Source: Bradyrhizobium sp. CB2312 (lineage in GTDB: Bacteria > Pseudomonadota > Alphaproteobacteria > Rhizobiales > Xanthobacteraceae). Taken from it: 64,000 bases of DNA. The position numbers and the translations under genes were made by a program. Each line of letters opens with the position of its first letter. The stretch's first letter is position 1. The stretch lies in contig NZ_CP121668.1 in assembly GCF_029714425.1 (NCBI RefSeq), positions 6,779,501 to 6,843,500 of the forward strand, given 5' to 3'. Below, piece after piece: positions 55,934 through 64,000 of this stretch. Under the pieces are notes generated by a model. The model saw only the letters and a program-made list of their open reading frames with translations. It ran no database searches and had not been told where the DNA came from.

Positions 55934-58807
55934 ATGTCTCTGATCGAGGAAATCGACTACGGCACGCCGCGCTCCAAATCGGAAACGATGGTCACGCTGA
56001 CCATCGACGGCAATCAGGTGACGGTGCCCGAGGGCACCTCGATCATGCGGGCCGCGATGGATGCCGGCCACCAGATCCCGAAGCTGTGCGCCACCGACAT
56101 GGTCGATGCGTTCGGCTCCTGCCGGCTCTGCCTCGTCGAAATCGAGGGCCGCGCCGGAACGCCGGCGTCCTGCACCACGCCGGTCATGAACGGTCTCGTG
56201 GTTCACACCCAGACCGAGCGGCTGAAGAAGCTGCGCAAGGGCGTGATGGAGCTCTACATCTCCGACCACCCGCTCGACTGCCTCACCTGCGGCGCCAACG
56301 GCGACTGCGAATTGCAGGACATGGCCGGCGCCGTCGGCCTGCGCGACGTGCGCTACGGCTATGAGGGCGAGAACCACGTCTTCGCCAAGACGAACGGCTG
56401 CAGCAACGACCACTGGATGCCGAAGGACGAGTCCAATCCGTACTTCACCTACGATCCCTCCAAGTGCATCGTCTGCTCGCGCTGCGTCCGCGCCTGCGAG
56501 GAGGTGCAAGGCACCTTCGCGCTGACCATCTCCGGCCGCGGCTTCGACAGCCGCGTCTCGCCGGGCATGAGCGAGAGCTTCCTCGGCTCCGAATGCGTCT
56601 CCTGCGGCGCCTGCGTGCAGGCCTGCCCGACCGCGACGCTGACGGAAAAGTCGGTGATCGAGATCGGCCAGCCCGAGCACTCCGTCGTCACCACCTGCGC
56701 CTATTGCGGCGTCGGCTGCGCCTTCAAGGCCGAGATGCGCGGCGAGGAAGTGGTGCGCATGGTGCCGTACAAAGACGGCAAGGCCAATCGCGGCCATTCC
56801 TGCGTCAAGGGCCGCTTTGCCTGGGGCTACACCAATCACAAGGAACGCATCCTCAAGCCGATGATCCGCGACCGGATCGAGGATCCCTGGAAGGAAGTGT
56901 CCTGGGACGAGGCGTTCACGTTTGCCGCCGCCAAGATGCGCGGCATCCAGAAGACGTACGGCCGTGACGCCATCGGCGGCATCACCTCCTCCCGCTGCAC
57001 CAATGAAGAGACCTATCTGGTGCAGAAGCTGATCCGCGCCGGCTTCGGCAACAACAATGTCGACACCTGCGCCCGCGTCTGCCATTCACCGACCGGCTAT
57101 GGCCTCGCCACCACCTTCGGCACCTCGGCCGGCACCCAGGATTTCGATTCGGTCGAGGACACCGACGTCGTCGTGGTGATCGGCGCCAATCCGGCCTCCG
57201 CGCACCCGGTGTTCGCCTCGCGCTTGAAGAAGCGGCTGCGCCAGGGCGCCAAGCTGATCGTGATCGATCCGCGCCGCACCGAGATGGTGGAATCGCCGCA
57301 TGTGAAGGCGCTGCACCTGCCCCTGATGCCTGGCACCAACGTCGCTGTGATGACCGCGCTGGCGCATGTCATCGTCACCGAAGGCCTCGTCAACGAAGCC
57401 TTCGTGCGCGAGCGTTGCGACTGGGCCGAGTTCGAGGAATGGGCGGCCTTCGTCGCGCAGCCGAACAACAGCCCGGAAGCCACGGCCATCCTCACCGGCG
57501 TCAATCCAAAGGATCTGCGCGAAGCCGCCCGCATCTACGCCACCGGCGACAACGGCGCGATCTATTACGGCCTCGGCGTCACCGAGCACAGCCAGGGCTC
57601 GACCACCGTGATCGCGATCGCCAACCTTGCGATGGCGACCGGAAATATCGGCCGTCCCGGCGTCGGCGTGAACCCGCTGCGCGGCCAGAACAACGTGCAG
57701 GGCTCCTGCGACATGGGCTCGTTCCCGCACGAGCTGCCGGGCTACCGCCACATCTCGGGCGACGCCGTGCGCGACCAGTTCGAGGCGCTGTGGAACGTCA
57801 AGCTCAACCCTGAGCCGGGCCTGCGCATCCCCAACATGTTCGACGCCGCGGTCGAAGGCACGTTCATGGGCATCTACGTGCAGGGCGAGGACATCCTCCA
57901 GTCCGATCCCAACACCAGCCACGTGGTGGCGGCGCTGTCGGCGATGGAATGCGTCATCGTCCACGACCTCTTCCTGAACGAGACCGCGAACTATGCCCAC
58001 GTCTTCCTGCCCGGCTCGAGCTTCCTCGAGAAGGACGGCACCTTCACCAATGCCGAGCGCCGCATCCAGCGCGTCCGCAAGGTGATGACGCCGAAGAACG
58101 GCATGGCCGACTGGGAGGTCACCATTGGCCTTGCCAAGGCGATGGGCTTCGAGATGAACTACAGCCACCCCTCGGAGATCATGGACGAGATCGCGGCACT
58201 GACCCCGACCTTCGCCGGCGTCTCTTACGCCAAGCTGGACGAGCTCGGCTCGGTGCAGTGGCCCTGCAACGAGAAGGCGCCCGAAGGCACGCCGGTGATG
58301 CATATCGACGGCTTCGTCCGCGGCAAGGGCAAGTTCGTCGTCACCGAATATGTCGCGACCGACGAGCGTACCGGCCCGCGCTACCCGCTGCTGCTGACCA
58401 CGGGCCGCATCCTCAGCCAGTACAATGTCGGCGCGCAGACGAGGCGCACCGAGAACGTGGTCTGGCATGCCGAGGATCGCCTCGAGATCCATCCGCACGA
58501 CGCCGAGCACCGCGGCGTGCGCGACGGCGACTGGGTGCGGCTGAAGAGCCGCGCCGGCGAGACCACGCTACGCGCGGAGATCACCGACCGCGTTGCGCCG
58601 GGTGTCGTCTACACCACCTTCCACCACCCGGACACGCAGGCCAACGTCATCACCACGGACTATTCGGACTGGGCGACCAACTGTCCCGAATACAAGGTCA
58701 CCGCGGTGCAGATCTCGCCCTCGAACGGCCCGTCCGACTGGCAGAAGGCCTATGACGCGCAGGCGCGGCACTCCCGCCGCATCGCGCCGGCCGAAGCCGC
58801 GGAGTAG
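55934..58807 (+). CDS. fdsA: NAD-dependent formate dehydrogenase, catalytic alpha subunit
   Basis: The 957-residue molybdopterin enzyme has, from the N-terminus, a [2Fe-2S] ferredoxin domain (SCRLCLVEIEGRAG), a His-Cys3-type cluster (DHPLDCLTCGANGDCELQ), two 4Fe-4S clusters (CIVCSRCVRACEEV; CVSCGACVQACPTA) and a further 4Fe-4S site (CAYCGVGCAFK). The bis-MGD domain follows, with the metal ligand Cys383 in ARVCHSPTGYGL, so the enzyme uses cysteine, not selenocysteine. The Cys-His pair is the expected active site. It oxidises formate in the cytoplasm. The ATG at 55934 follows TAGGAGAACGACA. fdhD begins 4 bp after its stop. Confidence 0.97.
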   Translation: MSLIEEIDYGTPRSKSETMVTLTIDGNQVTVPEGTSIMRAAMDAGHQIPKLCATDMVDAFGSCRLCLVEIEGRAGTPASCTTPVMNGLVVHTQTERLKKLRKGVMELYISDHPLDCLTCGANGDCELQDMAGAVGLRDVRYGYEGENHVFAKTNGCSNDHWMPKDESNPYFTYDPSKCIVCSRCVRACEEVQGTFALTISGRGFDSRVSPGMSESFLGSECVSCGACVQACPTATLTEKSVIEIGQPEHSVVTTCAYCGVGCAFKAEMRGEEVVRMVPYKDGKANRGHSCVKGRFAWGYTNHKERILKPMIRDRIEDPWKEVSWDEAFTFAAAKMRGIQKTYGRDAIGGITSSRCTNEETYLVQKLIRAGFGNNNVDTCARVCHSPTGYGLATTFGTSAGTQDFDSVEDTDVVVVIGANPASAHPVFASRLKKRLRQGAKLIVIDPRRTEMVESPHVKALHLPLMPGTNVAVMTALAHVIVTEGLVNEAFVRERCDWAEFEEWAAFVAQPNNSPEATAILTGVNPKDLREAARIYATGDNGAIYYGLGVTEHSQGSTTVIAIANLAMATGNIGRPGVGVNPLRGQNNVQGSCDMGSFPHELPGYRHISGDAVRDQFEALWNVKLNPEPGLRIPNMFDAAVEGTFMGIYVQGEDILQSDPNTSHVVAALSAMECVIVHDLFLNETANYAHVFLPGSSFLEKDGTFTNAERRIQRVRKVMTPKNGMADWEVTIGLAKAMGFEMNYSHPSEIMDEIAALTPTFAGVSYAKLDELGSVQWPCNEKAPEGTPVMHIDGFVRGKGKFVVTEYVATDERTGPRYPLLLTTGRILSQYNVGAQTRRTENVVWHAEDRLEIHPHDAEHRGVRDGDWVRLKSRAGETTLRAEITDRVAPGVVYTTFHHPDTQANVITTDYSDWATNCPEYKVTAVQISPSNGPSDWQKAYDAQARHSRRIAPAEAAE

Positions 58808-58811
58808 CCGC

Positions 58812-59642
58812 ATGCACGTGCCGGTCCAGGCCATCGACCGCGAGGTCTGGCGCGACGGTGTCGCGTCCGAGGGCGCACGGCTGATCCCGGAGGAGACGCC
58901 GCTGGCGCTGACCTATAATGGCGGCACCTATGCCGTCATGATGGGCACGCCGCAGAACCTCGAGGATTTTGCCGTCGGCTTCAGCCTGGACGAAGGCATC
59001 ATCAAGTCGGTCGACGACATCAAGTCGCTCGACGTGGTTCGCCTCGACGACGGCATCGAGCTGCGCATGTGGCTGGCGTCGGACGACGCCGCGCGGATCA
59101 GCGAGCGCCGCCGCCACATCGCGGGCCCGACCGGCTGCGGCATCTGCGGCATCGAGTCGATTGCCGAAGCGGTGCGGCCTGCGGCCGTGGTGCCGCAGGG
59201 GACCATCTTCACGCCGCAGCAGATCATGACCGCGATGCAGGCGATCGCTCCCCTGCAATCGATCAACATGCAGACCCGCGCGGTCCATGCCGCAGCGTTC
59301 TGGTCGCCGGCAAACGGCATTGCGGCCCTGCGCGAAGACGTCGGCCGCCACAATGCGCTGGACAAGCTCGCGGGATCGCTGGCGCGGAGCCGGACCGACG
59401 CCAGCGCCGGCATGGTGCTGCTGACGAGCCGTGTCTCGGTCGAGATGGTGCAGAAGACGGCCGCCATCGGCGCGCCTGTCATGGTCGCGGTCTCCGCCCC
59501 CACTGCGCTTGCGGTGCGCACCGCGGAGGCTGCCGGCATCACGTTGATTGCGATTGCCCGCAGCGACGGGTTTGAAGTGTTCACGCACCAGAGCCGCATC
59601 GCGGCTCTTCGTGCCCAGGAGATTATCGATGTCGTCGCCTGA
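58812..59642 (+). CDS. fdhD: formate dehydrogenase sulfurtransferase FdhD (FdsC)
   Basis: The 276-residue protein is needed to insert sulfur into the molybdenum cofactor of formate dehydrogenase. Its key motif is GPTGCGICGIESI with the two cysteines; the other conserved parts are YNGGTYAVMMGTPQNLEDFA and REDVGRHNALDKLAG. It takes sulfur from a cysteine desulfurase and hands it to the bis-MGD of FdsA. In fds operons it is called FdsC. The ATG at 58812 is four bases after the fdsA stop. Its last 14 bases overlap fdsD. Confidence 0.95.
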   Translation: MHVPVQAIDREVWRDGVASEGARLIPEETPLALTYNGGTYAVMMGTPQNLEDFAVGFSLDEGIIKSVDDIKSLDVVRLDDGIELRMWLASDDAARISERRRHIAGPTGCGICGIESIAEAVRPAAVVPQGTIFTPQQIMTAMQAIAPLQSINMQTRAVHAAAFWSPANGIAALREDVGRHNALDKLAGSLARSRTDASAGMVLLTSRVSVEMVQKTAAIGAPVMVAVSAPTALAVRTAEAAGITLIAIARSDGFEVFTHQSRIAALRAQEIIDVVA

Positions 59643-59865
59643 CCGCCTCGTCTACATGGCCAACCAGATCGGCAAGTTCTTCCAGAGCCAGGGCCACGAC
59701 AAGGCCGTGCCGGGGATTGCCGAGCACATCAAGAAGTTCTGGGATCCCCGGATGAAGCGCGCGATCTTCGCTCATCTCGATGGCGGCGGCGTCGGGCTCG
59801 AGCCAAACGTGCGCGAGGCGATCATCGCGCTGAAGCAGACGACGTCCCTCCCAGCAGCGTCCTGA
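59629..59865 (+). CDS. fdsD: formate dehydrogenase delta subunit
   Basis: This 78-residue small subunit of the FDH complex has the usual FdsD pattern: RLVYMANQIGKFFQSQGHDK, then IAEHIKKFWDPRMKRAIFAH and the ending LEPNVREAIIALK. It is required for full activity of FdsABG; a role in cofactor protection or insertion has been suggested for relatives. The ATG at 59629 overlaps the fdhD end by 14 bases. The last 44 bp overlap the 3' end of glnE on the other strand, an unusual tail-to-tail overlap of two housekeeping-type genes. Confidence 0.93.
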   Translation: MSSPDRLVYMANQIGKFFQSQGHDKAVPGIAEHIKKFWDPRMKRAIFAHLDGGGVGLEPNVREAIIALKQTTSLPAAS

Positions 59866-62809
59866 ACACGCGCCGCACCTCGCTCTGCGTCTCCTTGACG
59901 CGAGCCTCCAGCGCGGAGAAATCCGGCGCATCGCCGGCGCGCGCCATCACGCGTTGAAGATCGGTGCCGGCGGTCTCCGGCTTGAATCGGTCACTGACGC
60001 AGAGCCGCAGGATCTGCGTCAGATCGTGATAGAGCCGCGCCGCGGCGCGCAGGATCTCGGTCTCCGATTGTGAGAGCACGCCGAGCCTGCATGCATTGTC
60101 CAGCACCTGCAAGGTACTGACGTCGAGTATCTCGGGCTTGTCGTGGGCGTGCACGAGCTGGAGATATTGCGCGATGAAGTCGATATCGACCATGCCACCG
60201 GCGGCATATTTGAGATCCCAATGGTCGCTCTCGCCCTTCTCCTGCGCGATGGCGTGGCGCATGTCGGCGACATCGTTGGCGGTGATCACGGGATCGCGGC
60301 GGCGGGTCAGGACATCGCGGATCACGCGCTCGATCCGCTCGCGGAATTCGCGCGAAGCCGACACCACGCGCGCACGCGTCAGCGCCATATGCTCCCAGGT
60401 CCAGGCCTCGCTGGCCTGGTAGTCGGCGAAGGAGACGAGGCTCGAGGCCACCGGGCCAGCGCGCCCCGAGGGACGCAGCCGCATGTCGATCTCGTAGAGC
60501 ACGCCGTAATTGGTGCGGGTCGTGAAGGCGCTGATCAGGCGTTGGGTGAAGCGGGCGAAATAATGCGCGCCCTGGAGCGACTTCGGTCCGTCCGAGTCCG
60601 GATCGTCGCTGTCGAAATCGTAGAGCAGGATCAGGTCGAGATCGGACGAGGCCGTCATCTCGCGGCTGCCGAGCCGGCCCATCGCGATGATCGCGGTCTC
60701 CTGATCCTTGATACGGCCGTGCTGGGCGGCGAAGCGGTCGGCGACGAGCCCGTGCACGGTATGGACGATGCCTTCGGCGACGTCGGCAAAGGCCGTGCTC
60801 GCCTGCTGCGCCGTGACCGTGCCGGACAGGATGCGCGTGCCGATCAGGAACAGGCTCTCCTGCCCGAACAGGCGCAGGCGATCGAGGAATTCCTCGTATG
60901 AGCCGGCGTCCTGCACGGTCGCCGCCAGCCGTCCCGACAATTCCTGCTTGTCCGGCATGGCGCCGAAGAAACGCGGATCGATCAGGCCGTCCATGAGCTG
61001 CGGCTTCCGCGCCAGCATCTCACCGAGCCGGGGCGCTGCGCCCAGCACCAGGGCCACGAGCGCGACGAGATCGCGGTTCTGGCCGAGCAGCGTGATCAGC
61101 CGGCCGCCGCGCTGGAGCGCCTGGAGGAATTGGTCGAACGCCACGACGGCGCGATCCGGCTCCTCGGCATGGGCGAGCCCCTCGATCAGGGCCGGCACGA
61201 ACTCGACGAAAGCGCCTCGCGTCTGATCGTTGCGGAACACGCGATAATCGCCGGTGATCCAGTCGCGCACGGTCTGCGCGACGGCGGCAGGCGTCTTGAA
61301 GCCGAGCGAGGACAGATATTGCAGCAGGCGCGGATCATCGGGACCTGCGCTGTAGTCGAGCGCCGGCAGCTTTGCGGTGCCGGTCGGATCGTCGCCCTCG
61401 AACAGTTTTTCGTAATGCCCCTGCACGATCTCGAGCTGGCGTAGCAGGTCGCGCGCGAAGGCTTCGCGATCCGGATGGCCGAAGAAGCGCGCAAAACGGT
61501 CGACCGCCTCCTTGTCGTCGGGCAGCGCATGGGTCTGCTCGTCGGCGATCATCTGGAGGCGATGCTCGACCCGGCGCAGGAATTCGTAGGCCGTGGTCAG
61601 CTCGTCGCGCGCAGCGGACGTGATCCAGTTGCTGGAGGCGAGAATGTCGAGCGCGGCGAGCGTCGGCCGCACCCGCAATTCGCGATGGCGGCCGCCCGCG
61701 ATCAGCTGCTGCGTCTGCGCGAAGAACTCGATCTCGCGGATGCCGCCGCGGCCGACCTTGACGTTGTGCCCCTCGACCGCGATCTCGCTCTGGCCGCGAT
61801 AGGTCTGCATCTGCCGCTTCATGTCGTGCACGTCGGCAAGCGCGGCGAAGTCGAGATGCTTGCGCCAGACGAACGGTGCGATCTCGGCGAGCAGCGCCTC
61901 ACCCGCCTTGGGATCGCCGGCACAGGCGCGCGCCTTGATCATCGCGGCGCGCTCCCAGGTGCGCCCTTCCCGCTCGTAATAATTCAGCGCGGCGTCGCGC
62001 GAGATCGCCACCTGGGTCGAGGACGGATCCGGGCGCAGGCGCAGATCGACGCGGAAGACGTAGCCGTCATAGGTGCGCTGCTGAAGGATGCGCGCCATGC
62101 CTTGCGTCACGCGGACGAAGAACGGCTGCGGCTCGATGTCCGGCGCGAGCGTCGTGGCTTCGGGATCGAAGAACACGATGAGATCGATGTCGCTGGAATA
62201 GTTCAGCTCGCCCGCCCCCATCTTGCCCATCGCGAGCACGATCAGCCCGCAGCCTTCCTCGGGAGCTTCCGGATTGGGTGGTGAGAGCTTGCCACGTGCG
62301 GCTTCCTGCCGCAGCAGGTACTGGAGCGCCGCCTGCACCGAGGACACCGCGACGTCGGTCAGCGCCGCCGTCACCCGCATCACCGGCCAGACCCCGCCGA
62401 TGTCGCACAGCGCGGTCAGCAGAGCCGCTTCCGCCTTCATGCGGCGGAGCAGACGCATCACCTCGGCTTCGTCGCCCGCCGCGAGCACTGCGCCCCTCGC
62501 CTCCGCGATCAGCGCGGGAAGATGCGCATCCGGATCGCATCCGAGCAGGCGGATCAGGCGCGGTGCATCGGCGCGCACCAGATCGAACAGATAGGGCGAG
62601 AATTCCGCGATGCCGGCCAGGATATCCCGCGCGAAGGGATGGCTCAGCAAGCCCTCGATACGGGCCGATTGTGCCGGCTCAAGTTCCGCCAGCCAGCTCT
62701 CAAAACGTCGTTCGTCGGTTGCGGAAGCGGCAATATGGGGAGCCTCCGCGAAGCGGGTCGCGAGGCTCACGCCAGTCTTGTCCGCGTTTCCCGGCGCGGA
62801 GTGGTTCAT
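59822..62809 (-). CDS. glnE: glutamine synthetase adenylyltransferase/deadenylylase
   Basis: The 995-residue bifunctional enzyme adds AMP to, and removes it from, a tyrosine of glutamine synthetase I in response to nitrogen state. Both nucleotidyltransferase sites are present: LNYSSDIDLIVFFDPE in the N-terminal (deadenylylase) half and MTASSDLDLILLYDFDSDDP in the C-terminal (adenylyltransferase) half. Between lies the regulatory helical region for PII and glutamine signals. The ATG at 62809 overlaps the stop of the upstream sensor kinase (ATGA), so translation is coupled. AAGGTGG precedes it. Its 3' end runs 44 bp into fdsD. Full length and both motifs suggest a functional protein. Confidence 0.97.
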   Translation of the reverse strand: MNHSAPGNADKTGVSLATRFAEAPHIAASATDERRFESWLAELEPAQSARIEGLLSHPFARDILAGIAEFSPYLFDLVRADAPRLIRLLGCDPDAHLPALIAEARGAVLAAGDEAEVMRLLRRMKAEAALLTALCDIGGVWPVMRVTAALTDVAVSSVQAALQYLLRQEAARGKLSPPNPEAPEEGCGLIVLAMGKMGAGELNYSSDIDLIVFFDPEATTLAPDIEPQPFFVRVTQGMARILQQRTYDGYVFRVDLRLRPDPSSTQVAISRDAALNYYEREGRTWERAAMIKARACAGDPKAGEALLAEIAPFVWRKHLDFAALADVHDMKRQMQTYRGQSEIAVEGHNVKVGRGGIREIEFFAQTQQLIAGGRHRELRVRPTLAALDILASSNWITSAARDELTTAYEFLRRVEHRLQMIADEQTHALPDDKEAVDRFARFFGHPDREAFARDLLRQLEIVQGHYEKLFEGDDPTGTAKLPALDYSAGPDDPRLLQYLSSLGFKTPAAVAQTVRDWITGDYRVFRNDQTRGAFVEFVPALIEGLAHAEEPDRAVVAFDQFLQALQRGGRLITLLGQNRDLVALVALVLGAAPRLGEMLARKPQLMDGLIDPRFFGAMPDKQELSGRLAATVQDAGSYEEFLDRLRLFGQESLFLIGTRILSGTVTAQQASTAFADVAEGIVHTVHGLVADRFAAQHGRIKDQETAIIAMGRLGSREMTASSDLDLILLYDFDSDDPDSDGPKSLQGAHYFARFTQRLISAFTTRTNYGVLYEIDMRLRPSGRAGPVASSLVSFADYQASEAWTWEHMALTRARVVSASREFRERIERVIRDVLTRRRDPVITANDVADMRHAIAQEKGESDHWDLKYAAGGMVDIDFIAQYLQLVHAHDKPEILDVSTLQVLDNACRLGVLSQSETEILRAAARLYHDLTQILRLCVSDRFKPETAGTDLQRVMARAGDAPDFSALEARVKETQSEVRRVFRTLLGGTSSASAR

Positions 62810-64000
62810 GCCACCTTCTGTGGCACATCCGGCAGCGGAGGGGCAACCCTGTCGCCTGCGCCCGCGCGCGACGGCAGCACCAGCGTGGCGACGAGGCCGG
62901 GATTGGCATCGCCCAGCCGCAATTCGCCGCCATGCAGCGTCGCAACCGCGGCGGCGAGGCTGAGGCCGAGGCCGGAGCCCGGCAGCGTGCGGCTGGCCTC
63001 CAGCCGCACGAATCGCTCGACGACATGCTTGCGGTCAGCCTCGGGGATGCCGGGGCCGCGATCGGTGACGCTGAGCAGCACCTGGTCGCCCTCGCGCTTC
63101 GCCTCGATCGTGATCTGCCGAGAATCCATGCTGACCACGGTTCCCGCCGCCTGCGCGACCGGCTTGCCATATTTGATCGCGTTCTCGACCAGATTGGCGA
63201 GCGCCTGACTGATCAGTTCGCGGTTGCCGTGAACCGGCGTCGGATCGGCCTTCACCTTCAGGGTCATGCCGTCGTCCTCGGCCAGCGGCTCGTAGAGCTC
63301 GTGGATGCCGCCGGCGACTTCGGCCGCGTCGAAATCATCCATGTTGCCGCGCGCCTGGCCGGACTCGGCGCGCGCGATCATCAGCAGCGCGTTGAAGGTG
63401 CGGATCAGCCCGTCGGATTCCTCGATGGTCCGCTCCAGCGCGGCGCGGTAATCGGCCTCGCAGCCCGATTTCGCCAGCGCCTCCTCAGCGCGATTGCGCA
63501 TGCGCGTCAGCGGCGTCTTGAGGTCGTGGGCGATGTTGTCGGAGACTTCCTTCAGCCCTGCCATCAACGCCTCGATCCGCTCCAGCATCGCGTTGAGGTT
63601 TTCGGCGAGGCGATCGAGCTCGTCGCCGCTGCGTCCGACCGGCAGGCGCCCGCCGAGATCGCCGGTCATGATGCGCTGGGCCGTGCCGGTCATGGCGTCG
63701 ATGCGGGTGAGCACGCGGCGCGCGACGAAAATGCCGCCGCCGAGGCCGAGCACGACCACGATCAGGATCGACCATTGCGCGGCCTTGGCGACGATGCCGA
63801 ACAGGCGCCGCCGCTCGGCGAGATCGCGGCCGATCAGAAGCCGGAAGCCGTTTTCCAGCTCGGTGACGCGCACCAGCGCGCGATGATCGCGGTCATCGGC
63901 GTCCTCGATCCGCCGGTAGGCGGTCTCGGACCAGCCGATGGTCGCCATCACACCCGGCGCCAGCGAGCCGACATTGCCGGCGATCGCCTGGCCGGTGGGC
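62806..64000 (-). CDS. sensor histidine kinase upstream of glnE (5' end cut by window edge)
   Basis: The visible part has about 398 residues and stays open to position 64000. It contains a membrane helix (WSILIVVVLGLGGGIFVARR), a HAMP domain (LTRIDAMTGTAQRIMTGDLG, then DELDRLAENLNAMLERIEAL) and the kinase core: H-box SDNIAHDLKTPLTRMRNRAE, N-box LISQALANLVENAIKYGK, G-boxes VTDRGPGIPEADRK and GSGLGLSLAAAVATLHG. The sensor domain and first helix lie outside the window. Kinases of this type lie next to glnE in many rhizobia. The four-base overlap with glnE shows they are expressed together; the partner response regulator is probably just outside. Confidence 0.93.
   Translation of the reverse strand, partial: PTGQAIAGNVGSLAPGVMATIGWSETAYRRIEDADDRDHRALVRVTELENGFRLLIGRDLAERRRLFGIVAKAAQWSILIVVVLGLGGGIFVARRVLTRIDAMTGTAQRIMTGDLGGRLPVGRSGDELDRLAENLNAMLERIEALMAGLKEVSDNIAHDLKTPLTRMRNRAEEALAKSGCEADYRAALERTIEESDGLIRTFNALLMIARAESGQARGNMDDFDAAEVAGGIHELYEPLAEDDGMTLKVKADPTPVHGNRELISQALANLVENAIKYGKPVAQAAGTVVSMDSRQITIEAKREGDQVLLSVTDRGPGIPEADRKHVVERFVRLEASRTLPGSGLGLSLAAAVATLHGGELRLGDANPGLVATLVLPSRAGAGDRVAPPLPDVPQKVA

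Overview
The window reads as chromosome of an alphaproteobacterium of the Bradyrhizobium type. Evidence is the high-GC coding bias, FdsGBACD formate dehydrogenase, GlnE behind a sensor kinase, a PleC-like kinase, many small Bradyrhizobium-style proteins, and several families of long palindromic intergenic repeats. The genus is inferred from gene content and repeat style, since no rRNA or tRNA gene was found.

Layout. (1) 1-8.3 kb: a truncated TctC-type binding protein and an IclR regulator, then the first oxalate block: an ADP-forming acyl-CoA synthetase gene divergent from gntR(FCD)-oxc-frc, closed by a strong terminator. (2) 8.4-37 kb: an accessory-looking region. It holds two exported alpha/beta hydrolases, an ABM monooxygenase-like protein, a periplasmic-binding-protein/pentameric ligand-gated channel fusion, an integrase remnant, a SAM-cyclase-ATPase-TPR protein, decayed genes, bioB, many small stress-type proteins, csp/rpsU, a GMC oxidoreductase, an IS110-family transposase, DUF2975/Xre and DUF2147 genes, and a frameshifted Hsp70-like gene. 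(3) 37-43.3 kb: the second oxalate block: a 45-residue ORF, two OxlT-type antiporters, a CBS-domain protein, then a ketopantoate-reductase-like protein with a fumarylacetoacetase-family protein. (4) 43.3-53.7 kb: a coiled-coil membrane protein, small exported proteins, nitronate monooxygenase, a quinone-oxidoreductase-like MDR protein, a CDF transporter, a PAS sensor kinase and a LysR regulator. (5) 53.9-64 kb: fdsGBA-fdhD-fdsD, convergent with glnE and a coupled sensor kinase that runs off the window.

How the genes fit. OxlT proteins exchange oxalate and formate. Frc moves CoA from formyl-CoA to oxalate, Oxc decarboxylates oxalyl-CoA to formyl-CoA, and the NAD-dependent formate dehydrogenase oxidises formate to CO2 and NADH. 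A 17-bp motif (TGGCAT, 5 bp, ATGCCA-like, with an inner TGGTATRCCA core) occurs twice between the synthetase and gntR. It occurs again before the 45-residue ORF, oxlT-1 (weak match), oxlT-2 and the CBS gene. It is the likely operator of the GntR protein and links the two oxalate blocks across about 29 kb. The most unusual single protein is the binding-protein/ligand-gated-channel fusion at 13-15.2 kb.
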